From the NCBI RefSeq assembly GCF_021730435.1, contig NZ_JABWGX010000021.1, positions 23,292 to 87,291 on the forward strand: DNA of 64,000 bases, written 5' to 3'. Under the pieces are notes generated by a model that searched no databases, had not been told where the DNA came from, and saw only the letters and a program-made list of their open reading frames with translations. Positions within the stretch are counted from its first letter, which is position 1, and every line of letters starts with the position of its first letter. Shown piece after piece: positions 29,402 to 39,710 of this stretch. The position numbers and the translations under genes are program-made. Source of the DNA: Xanthobacter agilis (lineage in GTDB: Bacteria > Pseudomonadota > Alphaproteobacteria > Rhizobiales > Xanthobacteraceae).

Positions 29402-31387
29402 ATGTCTCCGGAAAATCCCGTCGTGTCCGTCGATCAAGCCGGTGATGGCGCGCGCAGCGCCGTGCAAGACGCTCTCTCGCCCGTTTTTCAGCCCGCCCCG
29501 GCGCCGCAGCTCCCGGCTGTGGTGCCGCCGGCCGTGCCGGGTGCCAAGGCCGTGTCGAGTGTGAAGGATGCGCCCGCCGTCGCCGATCTGGCGCGGCCCG
29601 ACAAGCTGGTGGCGCAGGCGCTCGCCAAGCTGAGCCGCCTCGACGACGCCGACTTCGACCGCGGCAGCGGCCTGGAGGCGCTGCGGGCGGTGGATCGCGC
29701 GGTGGCTGCCTGCGTGGCGCACATGACCTCCGGCTTTTCGCCCACCGCGCTCACCCTCGCCTTCATGGACTGGTGGCTGCATCTGTCCGCCGCGCCCGGC
29801 AAGCGCTCGGAACTGGCCATCAAGGCCGGCCGCAAGACCGCCCGCTTCGCCACCAATATGCTGGCGGCCGCCCTTGACCGCAGTGTCGCTCCCGCCATCT
29901 CGCCGCTGGAAGGCGACGAGCGGTTCAGTGCGCCGGAATGGCAGGAATGGCCCTATCGCCTCTGGTCGCAGGCGTTTCTGCTCCAGCAGCAATGGTGGCA
30001 CAACGCCACCCATGACGTGCCCGGCGTCGCCCCCCACAATGAGGCGGTGGTGGCCTTCGGGGCACGCCAGATGCTCGACATGTTCTCCCCCTCCAACAAC
30101 CCCTTCACCAATCCGGAGGTGGTGCGCCGCACGCTGGAGACCGGGGGCATGAATGTGGTCCAGGGCTGGCGCAACGCCCTCGACGACATGATGCGCAAGG
30201 CCACCAACCAGCCACCGGCCGGCGCCGAGGCATTCGTGCCCGGCAAGAACGTGGCTGTCACTCCCGGCGAGGTGATCTTCCGCAATCATCTCATCGAGCT
30301 GATCCAGTATCGCGCCACAACGCCCGGCGTGAAGGCCGAGCCGGTGTTGATCGTGCCCGCCTGGATCATGAAATATTATATCCTGGACCTCTCGGCCCAT
30401 AACTCCCTGGTGCGCTATCTGGTGGAGAAGGGCCACACGGTGTTTTGCATCTCCTGGCGCAATGTGTGGGAGGAAGACCGCGACCTGGGGCTCGACGACT
30501 ATCGCCGGCTCGGGGTCATGGCCGCCCTCGACGCGGTGAGCGCGGTGGTGCCGGGCCGCAAGGTGCATGCGGTGGGCTATTGCCTGGGCGGCACCATCCT
30601 TTCGGTGGCGGCCGCCGCCATGGCGCGGGCCAATGACGACCGGCTGGCGTCCGTGACCCTGTTCGCGGCCCAGACCGATTTCTCGGAGCCCGGCGAACTG
30701 CAATTGTTCGTGGACCCGAGCGAACTCTATGTGCTCGAAAGCATGATGTGGAACCAGGGCTACCTGTCGGCCGGACAGATGGCGGGCGCGTTCCAGATGC
30801 TGCGCTCCAACGACCTCGTGTGGTCGCGCCTGGTGCATGAATATCTTATGGGCGAACGCGCGCCCATGAACGACCTCATGGCCTGGAACGCCGATGCCAC
30901 CCGCATGCCCTATCGCATGCATTCGGACTATCTGCGCAAGCTGTTCATGGACAACGACCTCGCCGCCGGGCGCTATGAGGTGGACGGGCGGCCGGTGTCG
31001 CTGTTGAACCTGCGGGTGCCGCTGTTCGTGGTGGGCACCGAGCGCGACCATGTGGCGCCGTGGAAGTCGGTCTACAAGATCCACCAGCTCACCGACACCG
31101 ATGTCACCTTCGTGCTGGCCTCGGGCGGGCACAATGCGGGCATCGTCAGCGAACCGGGGCACAAGCACCGGCATTATCGCATCCACACCACCAAGCTGGG
31201 CGAGCTGCATCTCGGGGCAGACGAATGGGTGGAAGCCAATGTGCCGGCGGAAGGGTCCTGGTGGCCGGCGTGGGAAGAGTGGCTCAGCGCCCATTCCGCG
31301 CCCGGCACCTTCGGCCTGCCGCCCCTCGGCGGCCCCGGCTACGCCCCCATCTGCCCGGCCCCCGGCACCTATGTGATGGAGCGCTGA
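29402..31387 (+). CDS. phaC: Class I poly(3-hydroxybutyrate) synthase
   Basis: PhaC polymerises 3-hydroxybutyryl-CoA into PHB on granule surfaces. The 661-residue length fits class I. The lipase-like box is GYCLGG with nucleophile Cys394; Asp549 (ERDHVAPW) and His577 (SGGHNAG) complete the triad. The N-terminal 80 residues are Ala/Pro/Val-rich and poorly conserved, as usual. Family landmarks PAWIMKYYILDLSAHNSLVRYL and NVWEEDRDLGLDDY are present. Its neighbour encodes a CHAD protein; phaA, phaB and phasin genes are not in the window. Confidence 0.96.
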   Translation: MSPENPVVSVDQAGDGARSAVQDALSPVFQPAPAPQLPAVVPPAVPGAKAVSSVKDAPAVADLARPDKLVAQALAKLSRLDDADFDRGSGLEALRAVDRAVAACVAHMTSGFSPTALTLAFMDWWLHLSAAPGKRSELAIKAGRKTARFATNMLAAALDRSVAPAISPLEGDERFSAPEWQEWPYRLWSQAFLLQQQWWHNATHDVPGVAPHNEAVVAFGARQMLDMFSPSNNPFTNPEVVRRTLETGGMNVVQGWRNALDDMMRKATNQPPAGAEAFVPGKNVAVTPGEVIFRNHLIELIQYRATTPGVKAEPVLIVPAWIMKYYILDLSAHNSLVRYLVEKGHTVFCISWRNVWEEDRDLGLDDYRRLGVMAALDAVSAVVPGRKVHAVGYCLGGTILSVAAAAMARANDDRLASVTLFAAQTDFSEPGELQLFVDPSELYVLESMMWNQGYLSAGQMAGAFQMLRSNDLVWSRLVHEYLMGERAPMNDLMAWNADATRMPYRMHSDYLRKLFMDNDLAAGRYEVDGRPVSLLNLRVPLFVVGTERDHVAPWKSVYKIHQLTDTDVTFVLASGGHNAGIVSEPGHKHRHYRIHTTKLGELHLGADEWVEANVPAEGSWWPAWEEWLSAHSAPGTFGLPPLGGPGYAPICPAPGTYVMER

Positions 31388-31465
31388 AGGGGCGCGCTCG
31401 CCCCGCCCCGACGCGAGGGGGGCCGTTTCCGGTCCCGATGCGAAGCCCCGTGCCGGGTCTTGGCG

Positions 31466-32455
31466 TCAGTGCCCCGGCACCAGCACGGCGGCGCCGGTGA
31501 GGCGGCCGGTGCGCAGGTCGTCGAGGGCTTCGTTGGCCTTTATCAGCGGGTAGGGGGTGACGTGGGTGGTCACGCCGGCCTTCGGGGCAAGAGCGAGGAA
31601 CTCGTGGGCGTCGGCGCGGGTGAGGTTGGCCACCGACAGGATCTTCCGTTCCTCCCACAACCAGCGATAAGGGAAAGCGGGGATATCGCTCATGTGGATG
31701 CCGCCGCACACCACGCGCCCGCCCTTTTTCACCGCCTGCAGGGCCTGGGGCACCAGCTCGCCCGCCGGAGCGAAGATGAGGGCCGCGTCCAACGGCTCCG
31801 GGGCCGGCGCGTCGGAGGGGCCGGCATAGACGGCGCCGAGGCTTTTCGCGAAGTCCTGGGCCTTGGTGTCGCCGGGGCGGGTGAAGGCGAAGATCTCGCG
31901 GCCCTGCCAGCGCGCCACCTGGGCGATGATGTGGGCGGCCGCGCCGAAGCCGTAAATGCCGATGCGCCGGCCTTCGCCCGCCATCTTCAAGGTGCGCCAG
32001 CCGATGAGCCCGGCGCACAACAGCGGCGCCAGCGCGGCGTCGTCGCCCTCCTCCCCCAGGGGATAGGTGAAGGAGGCATCGGCCACGGTGTGGGTGGCGA
32101 AGCCGCCGTCGCGGGTGCAGCCGGTGAATTCCGGCGTGTCGCACAGGTTCTCCTCCTGCGCGGCGCAATAGGGGCAGGTGCCGCAGGCATGGCCAAGCCA
32201 GCCCACCCCCACCCGCTCCCCGAGCTTGAGGTGGGACACCCCGGCCCCGAGCGCCGCCACCCGGCCGACGATCTCGTGGCCGGGCACGATGGGCGGGCGG
32301 GTCTGGGGCAATTCGCCGTCCAACACGTGCAGATCGGTGCGGCAGACCCCGCAGGCGGTGACGGTGATGAGCACCTCGCCGGGGCCGGGCACGGGATCGG
32401 GCCGGCTCTCGCCGATGAGCTTTTCCCCGGGGCGGTTGAGAACCATGGCGAACAT
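31466..32455 (-). CDS. Zinc-dependent alcohol dehydrogenase
   Basis: A 329-residue medium-chain dehydrogenase of the AdhA/AdhP group. Catalytic zinc ligands are seen in ACGVCRTDLH and GHEIVGRV; the structural zinc site is the CGTCPYCAAQEENLC cluster. The nucleotide-binding fold is IGIYGFGAAAHIIAQVARWQG, in which the usual GxGxxG is GFGAAA. It oxidises alcohols or reduces aldehydes with NAD(P); the physiological substrate is unknown. It converges with phaC and stands alone. Confidence 0.9.
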   Translation of the reverse strand: MFAMVLNRPGEKLIGESRPDPVPGPGEVLITVTACGVCRTDLHVLDGELPQTRPPIVPGHEIVGRVAALGAGVSHLKLGERVGVGWLGHACGTCPYCAAQEENLCDTPEFTGCTRDGGFATHTVADASFTYPLGEEGDDAALAPLLCAGLIGWRTLKMAGEGRRIGIYGFGAAAHIIAQVARWQGREIFAFTRPGDTKAQDFAKSLGAVYAGPSDAPAPEPLDAALIFAPAGELVPQALQAVKKGGRVVCGGIHMSDIPAFPYRWLWEERKILSVANLTRADAHEFLALAPKAGVTTHVTPYPLIKANEALDDLRTGRLTGAAVLVPGH

Positions 32456-32546
32456 GGCGGCCTCCTTCCTGCGCGTGGCCCCATGGTAGCGCCAATGGCG
32501 CCCGCCGGGGCCACGATCTTGCGTCAGGCCGCCCGATCCGTTCGGC

Positions 32547-33524
32547 TCAGCTTCCGCCGATGAAGATGCCGGCCGCCAGCACCAGCGCGCCGCCCAGCAC
32601 CACCTGCATCACCGAGCGCCAGAAAGGCGTTTCCATAAAGCGGTTCTGGATGAAGGCGATGGCCCACAATTCCACGAACACGACGGCGATGGCGATGGCG
32701 GTCGCGGTCCAGAAATCGGGGATGATATAGGGCAAGGCGTGGCCCAGGCCGCCCAGCGCGGTCATGGAGCCGGAGGCGATGCCGCGCTTGAGCGGCGAGC
32801 CGCGCCCAGAGATGACGCCATCGTCATGCACCGCCTCGGTGAAGCCCATGGAAATGCCCGCGCCCACGGCGGCGGCGAGGCCCACCAGCAAAGTGGTGTG
32901 CGAGTTCTGGGTGGCGAAGGCGGTGGCGAAGATGGGGGCCAGGGTGGAAACCGAGCCGTCCATCAGGCCCGCGAGGCCCGGCTGCACCCAGGTGAGCACG
33001 AACTGGCGCCGGGCCTTTTCGTCCTCCTCCTCCTTCTTGTCCACGGGCAGATAGCGCGCGGCCAATTCGCCGGCGATCTCCTCGTGCTGGAGCTCCTCCC
33101 CATAGAGGCGCTCCAGAAGGGCGCGGGTTTCCGGATCGGTGGCCCGCTCCTTGGCGTGGCGATAGAAGTTCGCCGATTCGTCCTCCATCAGGCCCACTTC
33201 CTGACGGATCCGCGCGATGCCGAGGTTGCACACGTACCAGACCGGCCGGCGCTGATAGTAGCCGGCGATGCTCTCGCGGCGGATCAGCGGCACGTGGGGG
33301 CCATACCGCCGCTCGAACTCGCGGGTCAGGTTGCGCTGGTGCCCGGTCTCCTGCTTCGACATGGCCTCGAACACCTTGGCGGTGTCAGGGTAATCCTTGC
33401 GCAGATAGTCGGCATAGTCCGCATAGACCCGCGCGTCGTCTTCCTCCGAGGAAATGGCGAGGGCGAGCACTTCCTTTTCCGAAAGGTCGGAGAAGCGGCG
33501 GCGGCCGGGGAAAAACGACATCAT
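32547..33524 (-). CDS. mbfA: Membrane-bound ferritin A (erythrin-VIT1 fusion)
   Basis: A 325-residue iron/manganese detoxification protein. Residues about 15-165 form a ferritin-like four-helix domain with carboxylate and EH motifs (SSEEDDARVYADYADYL, KQETGHQRN, LMEDESANFYRHAKE, YGEELQHEEIAGEL). The C-terminal half is a VIT1/CCC1 transporter with about five membrane segments (SVSTLAPIFATAFAT, LVGLAAAVGAGISMGFTEA, WTATAIAIAVVFVELWAIAFI). In related rhizobia and Bradyrhizobium the gene is repressed by Irr and exports iron in acid or peroxide stress. I did not find a convincing Irr box. ATG 33521 is an alternative start. Confidence 0.93.
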   Translation of the reverse strand: MMSFFPGRRRFSDLSEKEVLALAISSEEDDARVYADYADYLRKDYPDTAKVFEAMSKQETGHQRNLTREFERRYGPHVPLIRRESIAGYYQRRPVWYVCNLGIARIRQEVGLMEDESANFYRHAKERATDPETRALLERLYGEELQHEEIAGELAARYLPVDKKEEEDEKARRQFVLTWVQPGLAGLMDGSVSTLAPIFATAFATQNSHTTLLVGLAAAVGAGISMGFTEAVHDDGVISGRGSPLKRGIASGSMTALGGLGHALPYIIPDFWTATAIAIAVVFVELWAIAFIQNRFMETPFWRSVMQVVLGGALVLAAGIFIGGS

Positions 33525-33798
33525 CGCGGGAACTCCGATTTTTTGAACGCTAGCGCATATAAGGCATCTGAATAACTTGGTGGCCGCCCTTGCTCTCTAA
33601 GAGGTTAGGGTGGAGCTCAGATCTCTTAGGCGCGCGTGATTTCCGAGCGACGGCAGTCTGTATATGGTTGACGGCCGATATGACTCGCTATACGGTCGGT
33701 CGGTCGCCGCTATCCAGCGGTGACGCCCTGCCTGAGTGAGTCAAGGCGCCCAGGCAGGGCTCTCCGAAGCCAATGTCATACTCAGGAGAGTTGCCATC

Positions 33799-34278
33799 AT
33801 GAATAATGAAGCAGTTCCGTCAATTCCCTTCTCGCTGCAGGTCGCGGGCAAGACCGTGTTTGAGGGTACGATATTCCCCCAGGTCCTGCAGGAGATCGTC
33901 AAACTCGCACTACAGTCGACGATCGTGCCAGAGAGGAGTTTCCCACTGAAAGTGGATCAGGCACAGGAGTTGCTACGGAACGTTGATCCCAAGACCGTTG
34001 AGTTCCTGAGAGTTATCGCGGCTAACAATGGCGAGATTACTTTTTCCGAGATGAAGAGCGTCTTCCAGATCACGAAATGGGTGGAATATAGCTCTCGGTT
34101 TGGAAAAGGGCTCACGCGGGCGTTGCGTACCCTTTCCAAGAACAGCTCTGCGACGCTGGTATTCTGGGATGATGATGAATGGGAGAGTGCTAACGATCCG
34201 GACGGGTCCGTGTATATTGACGGCCAAGCCCTTGCCTCGCTTCAAGCGGCATTTGGCATGAACCAGAGCGCCAGCTGA
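33799..34278 (+). CDS. Orphan protein with winged-helix-like region, lower GC
   Basis: A 159-residue protein with AGGAG before ATG 33799. Its base composition is clearly less GC-rich than the flanking mbfA and argG, suggesting recent acquisition. Residues about 73-135 read like a winged helix: TVEFLRVIAANNGEITFSEMKSVFQI, then GKGLTRALRTLSKNSSATLVFWDDDEW and SVYIDGQALASLQAAFG. The N-terminal part (IPFSLQVAGKTVFEGTIFPQVLQEIVK) is unassigned. No partner gene is linked. I would call it a putative DNA-binding protein of unknown function. Confidence 0.65.
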   Translation: MNNEAVPSIPFSLQVAGKTVFEGTIFPQVLQEIVKLALQSTIVPERSFPLKVDQAQELLRNVDPKTVEFLRVIAANNGEITFSEMKSVFQITKWVEYSSRFGKGLTRALRTLSKNSSATLVFWDDDEWESANDPDGSVYIDGQALASLQAAFGMNQSAS

Positions 34279-34285
34279 CGAAGAA

Positions 34286-34310
34286 GCGACCGGGACATGG
34301 TCCCGGTCGC
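34286..34310. terminator. Bidirectional hairpin between the orphan gene and argG
   Basis: A perfect 10-bp stem, GCGACCGGGA at 34286-34295 with TCCCGGTCGC at 34301-34310 and loop CATGG, lies between two convergent genes. It has A-rich DNA before it and GTTCCC after it. It probably ends both transcripts. Confidence 0.7.
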
Positions 34311-34332
34311 GTTCCCATCTCAGCCCGGCCGC

Positions 34333-35562
<1,230 letters not shown>

Positions 35563-35637
35563 CAGGTCTCTCGAAGCATGTGAGGATTTAACGGAAAGCT
35601 GGCGCGGACTATAGGCCCGCGCGCCGCGCTGGCAAGT

Positions 35638-35686
35638 CATTGCAGCACTTCATTGCAGCACTTCATTGCGTCGCTTCATTGCATCG
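35638..35686. repeat. 13-bp tandem repeats upstream of argG
   Basis: CATTGCAGCACTT occurs exactly twice (35638-35650 and 35651-35663). A diverged copy CATTGCGTCGCTT (35664-35676) and a partial CATTGCATCG follow. The array starts 76 bases before the argG start codon on the side of its promoter and lies just after the PAP2 gene. Confidence 0.85.
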
Positions 35687-35710
35687 CCGGACGCCGCCGC
35701 GTCGCATGGG

Positions 35711-36502
35711 CTATCGGCCGGCGCGGGTGAGCCTGCGCCGGAGCGCGGCGCACGCGCGCCGCCACAATGCCCGCGCGCCTTTCTGCAGCTTCAGGGCGAC
35801 CCGGCCGATGGCGAGCTCCACCACCGCATCGGACGGGGCGCCGCGCCGATCGTAGAGCCACAGGCGGACCAGCACCACGATCAGCACCACCAGCACGCCG
35901 GAAAACACCACGTCGGTGAAGAAATGTCCGCCGAAGGTGATGCGCAGCCCGCCCGCCGCCGCGCCGAAGGCCACCGCGCCCACGAGCGCCACCGCCCGGA
36001 GCGGGCCGGGGGGCAGAAGGCTCGCCGGGGCCACCAGCCAGAAGCCGAGCGCGCCTTCGCCCGACACGAACGAGCAATTGCCGGGACAGGTGCCGTCGGT
36101 GGCATACCAGGGCCGAAACTCGGCCTTGCCGCCGAAATCATCCACATGCACGGGGCGGGGGCGCCCCCATTCCTGCTTCAGGATACCGTTCACCACCAGC
36201 CCCGGCCCGAGCGCCATGGTGAGCGCCAGCAGCACCGCCGCGCGCGCCGGCATGAACATGCGCCGCCGCGGGAAGATGACCTTCAGCGCCAGCGCGGCGA
36301 AGGCGGGCAGGGCGATGGCCCAGGGAATATAATTGGCGAGCGACCGCGCCGTTCGCGCCCAGCCGGTGCCGGCCAGGGGGAAATAGCGGTGGGAGGCATC
36401 CCAGAACAGGCCGGTGATGGCGAGGTCCCATTCGGGGAACACGGTGAACAGGATCGCCACCGCGGCGCCGATCACCAGCGCGAAGAACAGCACCCACTTC
36501 AA
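35711..36502 (-). CDS. PAP2-family membrane phosphatase (lipid A phosphatase-like)
   Basis: A 263-residue integral membrane phosphatase. PAP2 motifs are K-x6-RP in KQEWGRPRP, the Ser-Gly-Glu block CSFVSGEGALGF in place of PSGH, and LRITFGGHFFTDV, holding the Arg and catalytic His. An N-terminal membrane anchor and several helices are clear. Motif 2 has E where His is usual, a variant seen in LpxE/LpxF-like enzymes that remove phosphate from lipid A or phosphatidylglycerophosphate. Specific substrate not deducible. It is divergent from the isomerase gene. Confidence 0.85.
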   Translation of the reverse strand: MKWVLFFALVIGAAVAILFTVFPEWDLAITGLFWDASHRYFPLAGTGWARTARSLANYIPWAIALPAFAALALKVIFPRRRMFMPARAAVLLALTMALGPGLVVNGILKQEWGRPRPVHVDDFGGKAEFRPWYATDGTCPGNCSFVSGEGALGFWLVAPASLLPPGPLRAVALVGAVAFGAAAGGLRITFGGHFFTDVVFSGVLVVLIVVLVRLWLYDRRGAPSDAVVELAIGRVALKLQKGARALWRRACAALRRRLTRAGR

Positions 36503-36676
36503 GGCGTCACCTTCTCCTCACGCCGACGCCGGGGACCGGGGCCCTGGCGCCGACTCCCTGCTTGCGCATGCGGCGCGCGGCATCACAATACGGAACACCC
36601 CGACCTTGCCGAGGTCCACCGCGCGGACGCACAGTCGCAGCCGCATCGCCTGCGCATCTACAGGGAGGAGGGAGCG

Positions 36677-37291
36677 ATGACCAGCGCCACGCTCGATTTC
36701 TACTATGAGTTCGCCTCGCCCTATTCCTACCTGACGGCCATGCGCATCACGCCGCTGGCGGAAGCCGCTGGTGTCCTGGTGCGGTGGAAGCCGTTTCTGC
36801 TCGGTCCCATCTTTTCCGACCAGGGCTACACCTCGTCGCCCTTCAACGTCTTCCCCATCAAGGGCGCGCATATGTGGGTGGACATGGACCGCCTCGTCGC
36901 CCGAGACGGCCTGCCGCCGGTGACGCGGCCCGATCCGTTTCCGGCCAACGGCCTTCTGGCGGCGCGGGTGGCGATCTTCCTCAACGATGCGTCCCGCCCG
37001 TCCTTCTCCCGCGCCGTGTTCCAGGCGGAGTTTTCCGGCGGGCGGGACATCGGCGAGCGGGAGACGGTGCGGCAGGTGTTGGCGTCCCTCGGCCATTTCT
37101 GCGCCGACATCATGGCCGAGGCCGAAGCCCCCGCCAACAAGGACCGCCTGCGCGCCCAGACCCAGGAGGCCAAGGCCCGCGGCGTGTTCGGCGCGCCGAG
37201 CTTCATCACCTCGGATGGCGCGCTGTTCTGGGGCAACGACCGGCTGGAAATGGCCCTGGAGCATGCCGCCCGCCTCGCCAAGGCGGCGTGA
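36677..37291 (+). CDS. 2-hydroxychromene-2-carboxylate isomerase-like protein
   Basis: A 204-residue DsbA/kappa-GST-type thioredoxin fold protein. ATG 36677 follows GGAGGAGGGAG. The start TLDFYYEFASPYSYLTAMRITPLAEAAGVLVRWKPFLLGPIF is the HCCA isomerase signature, in which Ser replaces the DsbA cysteine and activates glutathione. FGAPSFITSDGALFWGNDRLEMALE near the end holds the cis-Pro loop. Family members isomerise naphthalene-pathway chromenes or act on other glutathione adducts. No aromatic-degradation genes are nearby, so the actual substrate is open. Confidence 0.9.
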   Translation: MTSATLDFYYEFASPYSYLTAMRITPLAEAAGVLVRWKPFLLGPIFSDQGYTSSPFNVFPIKGAHMWVDMDRLVARDGLPPVTRPDPFPANGLLAARVAIFLNDASRPSFSRAVFQAEFSGGRDIGERETVRQVLASLGHFCADIMAEAEAPANKDRLRAQTQEAKARGVFGAPSFITSDGALFWGNDRLEMALEHAARLAKAA

Positions 37292-37461
37292 GGCGCGGGG
37301 CAGGCCCGCAGGGGACGCGGGGCGACCCCGGTTCCGGTGATTTTGCCAGCGCCCGTTGTCGCAGGCGGGGTGGCGCGAAGCCGCAGCTCTGATATATGCC
37401 CGCATTTGGGCCGGCCTTCGCTCGCCCCGCATTTTGACCTGGACCGAGAGGCGCGCCGCAC

Positions 37462-38160
37462 ATGGCCAATGTCACAGCTTTTGCCGATCAGGCGACCATC
37501 GCCGAGCAGACCGCGCGGATGCTCCTGGAGGTGGAGGCGGTGCGCTTTTCGTCGGGTGAGCCCTTCATCTTCACCTCGGGCTGGGCGAGCCCGGTCTATA
37601 TCGACTGCCGGCGGCTGATCTCCTTCCCCCGCGTGCGGCAGACGCTGGTGGATTTCGGCGTTTCCACCATCTATCGCGAGATCGGCTACGAGCAGATTGA
37701 CACGGTGGCCGGCGGCGAGACCGCGGGCATCCCGTTTGCCGCCTGGGTGGCGGACCGGATGATGCTGCCCATGCAATATGTGCGCAAGAAGCCCAAGGGC
37801 TTCGGCCGCAATGCCCAGATCGAGGGGCATCTGGCCCCCGGCCAGCGGGTGCTGCTGGTGGAGGATCTCACCACCGACGGCCGCAGCAAGGTGAATTTCG
37901 TCAACGCTTTGCGCACCGCCGGCGCCGAATGCGACCACTGCTTTGTCTTCTTCTATTACGACATCTTCTCCGAGGCCGCCGGCATCCTCAACGATGCTGG
38001 CCTCACGCTGCATCGGCTCGCCACCTGGTGGGACATTCTGGCCGAGGTGAAGAAGTCCAACCGCTTCGAGAGCGCGCAGGTCGCGCAGATCGAATCGTTC
38101 CTGCACGATCCCCACAGCTGGTCGAAGGCCCATGGAGGCACCGCCGTCACCGGCGAGTGA
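37462..38160 (+). CDS. pyrE: Orotate phosphoribosyltransferase
   Basis: PyrE converts orotate and PRPP to OMP in pyrimidine synthesis. The 232-residue product shows [21 protein letters not shown] (family start region), [17 protein letters not shown] (flexible catalytic loop) and the PRPP motif [14 protein letters not shown]. The form with a long C-terminus is typical of alphaproteobacteria. pyrD begins five bases after the stop, so the two successive steps of the pathway are co-transcribed. Confidence 0.96.
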   Translation: MANVTAFADQATIAEQTARMLLEVEAVRFSSGEPFIFTSGWASPVYIDCRRLISFPRVRQTLVDFGVSTIYREIGYEQIDTVAGGETAGIPFAAWVADRMMLPMQYVRKKPKGFGRNAQIEGHLAPGQRVLLVEDLTTDGRSKVNFVNALRTAGAECDHCFVFFYYDIFSEAAGILNDAGLTLHRLATWWDILAEVKKSNRFESAQVAQIESFLHDPHSWSKAHGGTAVTGE

Positions 38161-38165
38161 TCGCC

Positions 38166-39236
38166 ATGGATCCTTACGTGCTCGCGCGGCCGCTGCTGCG
38201 CTTCATCTCGCCGGAGCGCGCCCACGGCCTGACCATCAAGGCCCTGCGCAAGGGGCTGGTGCCGCGCCTGGCCGGGCCGGACGATCCGGTGCTGGCCACC
38301 CGCGTGTGGGGCATCGATTTTCCCAACCCCATCGGGCTGGCCGCCGGCTTCGACAAGGATGCCGAGGTGGTGGGTGCCGTGCTGAAGCTCGGCTTCGGCT
38401 TTGTCGAGGCGGGCACGGTCACGCCCCGGCCGCAGCCGGGCAATCCCAAGCCGCGCCTGTTCCGGCTGGAGGAGGACGAAGGCGTCATCAATCGCTTCGG
38501 CTTCAACAGCCAGGGACTGGCGCCGTTCGTCTCGCGCCTGGGCCAGCGCCGGGCGGCGGGGGCCAAGGGCATCGTCGGCGCCAATGTGGGGAAGAACAAG
38601 GAGAGCGAGGACGCCATCGAGGATTATGTGGTCGGCGTCTCGGCCACCTGCCGGCTGGCCGATTACATCGTCTGCAACATCTCCTCCCCCAACACGCCGG
38701 GGCTGCGCTCGCTGCAGGCGCGCTCCGAGATGTCGGCCCTGCTGACCCAGGTGCTGGAAGTGCGCAACGCCTCCATTCCGGATCCAGTGGGCCGTCCGCC
38801 GCTGCTGGTGAAGGTGGCGCCCGACCTCGACGATGCCGGGCTCGCGGATGTGGCCGAGGTGGCGCTTGCGACCGGCGTGGACGGTCTCATCATGGGCAAC
38901 ACCACCCTCTCGCGCCCGGCCGCGCTGCGCAGCAACCACAAGGGCGAAACCGGCGGCCTCTCCGGCAAGCCGCTGATGGCCCTGTCCACCGAGCGCCTCG
39001 CCGCCCTGTCGCGGCTGGTGGAGGGCAAGCTGCCGCTGATCGGCGCCGGCGGCGTCGCCTCGGGCGCGGACGCCTATGCCAAGATCCGCGCCGGCGCGAG
39101 CCTGGTGCAGCTCTATTCGGCCATGGTGTTCCACGGTCCGGGCCTGGTGAACCGCATCAAGGCGGATCTTGCGGCGCGCCTCAAGGCGGATGGTTTTCGC
39201 TGCATCAGCGATGCGGTGGGCGCAGACGTGCGTTGA
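38166..39236 (+). CDS. pyrD: Dihydroorotate dehydrogenase (quinone), class 2
   Basis: A 356-residue membrane-associated FMN enzyme that oxidises dihydroorotate to orotate and passes electrons to ubiquinone. The N-terminal helix pair (PYVLARPLLRFISPERAHGLTIKAL) that reaches the membrane marks class 2. The FMN barrel includes NPIGLAAGFDKDAEVV, GTVTPRPQPGNPKPRLFRL, the catalytic Ser near 173 in NISSPNTPGLR, and IGAGGVASGADAYAKIRAGASLVQLYSAMVF. It is coupled to pyrE. It converges with mscL, separated by a GC-rich hairpin at about 39240-39265. Confidence 0.96.
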   Translation: MDPYVLARPLLRFISPERAHGLTIKALRKGLVPRLAGPDDPVLATRVWGIDFPNPIGLAAGFDKDAEVVGAVLKLGFGFVEAGTVTPRPQPGNPKPRLFRLEEDEGVINRFGFNSQGLAPFVSRLGQRRAAGAKGIVGANVGKNKESEDAIEDYVVGVSATCRLADYIVCNISSPNTPGLRSLQARSEMSALLTQVLEVRNASIPDPVGRPPLLVKVAPDLDDAGLADVAEVALATGVDGLIMGNTTLSRPAALRSNHKGETGGLSGKPLMALSTERLAALSRLVEGKLPLIGAGGVASGADAYAKIRAGASLVQLYSAMVFHGPGLVNRIKADLAARLKADGFRCISDAVGADVR

Positions 39237-39239
39237 CGC

Positions 39240-39265
39240 CCGCGCCGTGCTGCGGCGCGCGGGCC
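39240..39265. terminator. Hairpin between convergent pyrD and mscL
   Basis: GCCCGCGCCG pairs with CGGCGCG-CG-GGGC across a TGCTG loop, with a two-base bulge. It lies in the 33-base gap between converging genes. No T run is present, so the call rests on stem strength and place. Confidence 0.45.
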
Positions 39266-39269
39266 GGCT

Positions 39270-39710
39270 TCAGGCGCCCGGCGCGCCTTTGCCGGCGCCG
39301 GTCTTGGCGAGCAGGTCGCGAATCTCCTGGAGCAGGATTTCCGAGCGCGACGGGACTACCGGTGCCGCCTCCTGTCGGCGGCGCAGGATATTGATGCCGC
39401 GCACCAGCAGGAACAGCACGCCGGCCACGATCAGGAAATTGATGGCGATGGTGATGAAGGCGCCGTAAGCCAATACGGCACCCTGCTTCTTGGCGTCGGC
39501 CAGATTGTCGGCCGTGACCGATTTCGCTAGCGGTATGAAGTGGTTCGAGAAGTCGAGGCCGCCGGTGATGGCGCCGATGACCGGCATGAAAATGTCGCCC
39601 ACCAGGGAGGTGACGATATTGCCGAAGGCGGCGCCGATGATGACGCCGATGGCGAGATCCACCACATTGCCCTTGACGGCAAACTCCTGGAATTCCTTCA
39701 AGATCGCCAT
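39270..39710 (-). CDS. mscL: Large-conductance mechanosensitive channel
   Basis: A 146-residue homopentameric channel that opens under membrane tension in osmotic downshock. It starts [46 protein letters not shown] (amphipathic N-helix and pore-lining TM1). TM2 is [26 protein letters not shown]. The cytoplasmic helix is [15 protein letters not shown]. Start 39710 is supported by family alignment. The gene is monocistronic. Confidence 0.97.
   Translation of the reverse strand: MAILKEFQEFAVKGNVVDLAIGVIIGAAFGNIVTSLVGDIFMPVIGAITGGLDFSNHFIPLAKSVTADNLADAKKQGAVLAYGAFITIAINFLIVAGVLFLLVRGINILRRRQEAAPVVPSRSEILLQEIRDLLAKTGAGKGAPGA

Noticed and set aside
28961..31294. Long open frame antisense to phaC (777 codons)
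   Set aside because: It mirrors the codon-third-position GC of phaC, has no recognisable domain and overlaps an unmistakable PHB synthase.
33525..33798. Possible Irr/iron-control box upstream of mbfA
   Set aside because: Expected from relatives, but I could not find a motif with convincing symmetry in the upstream bases.
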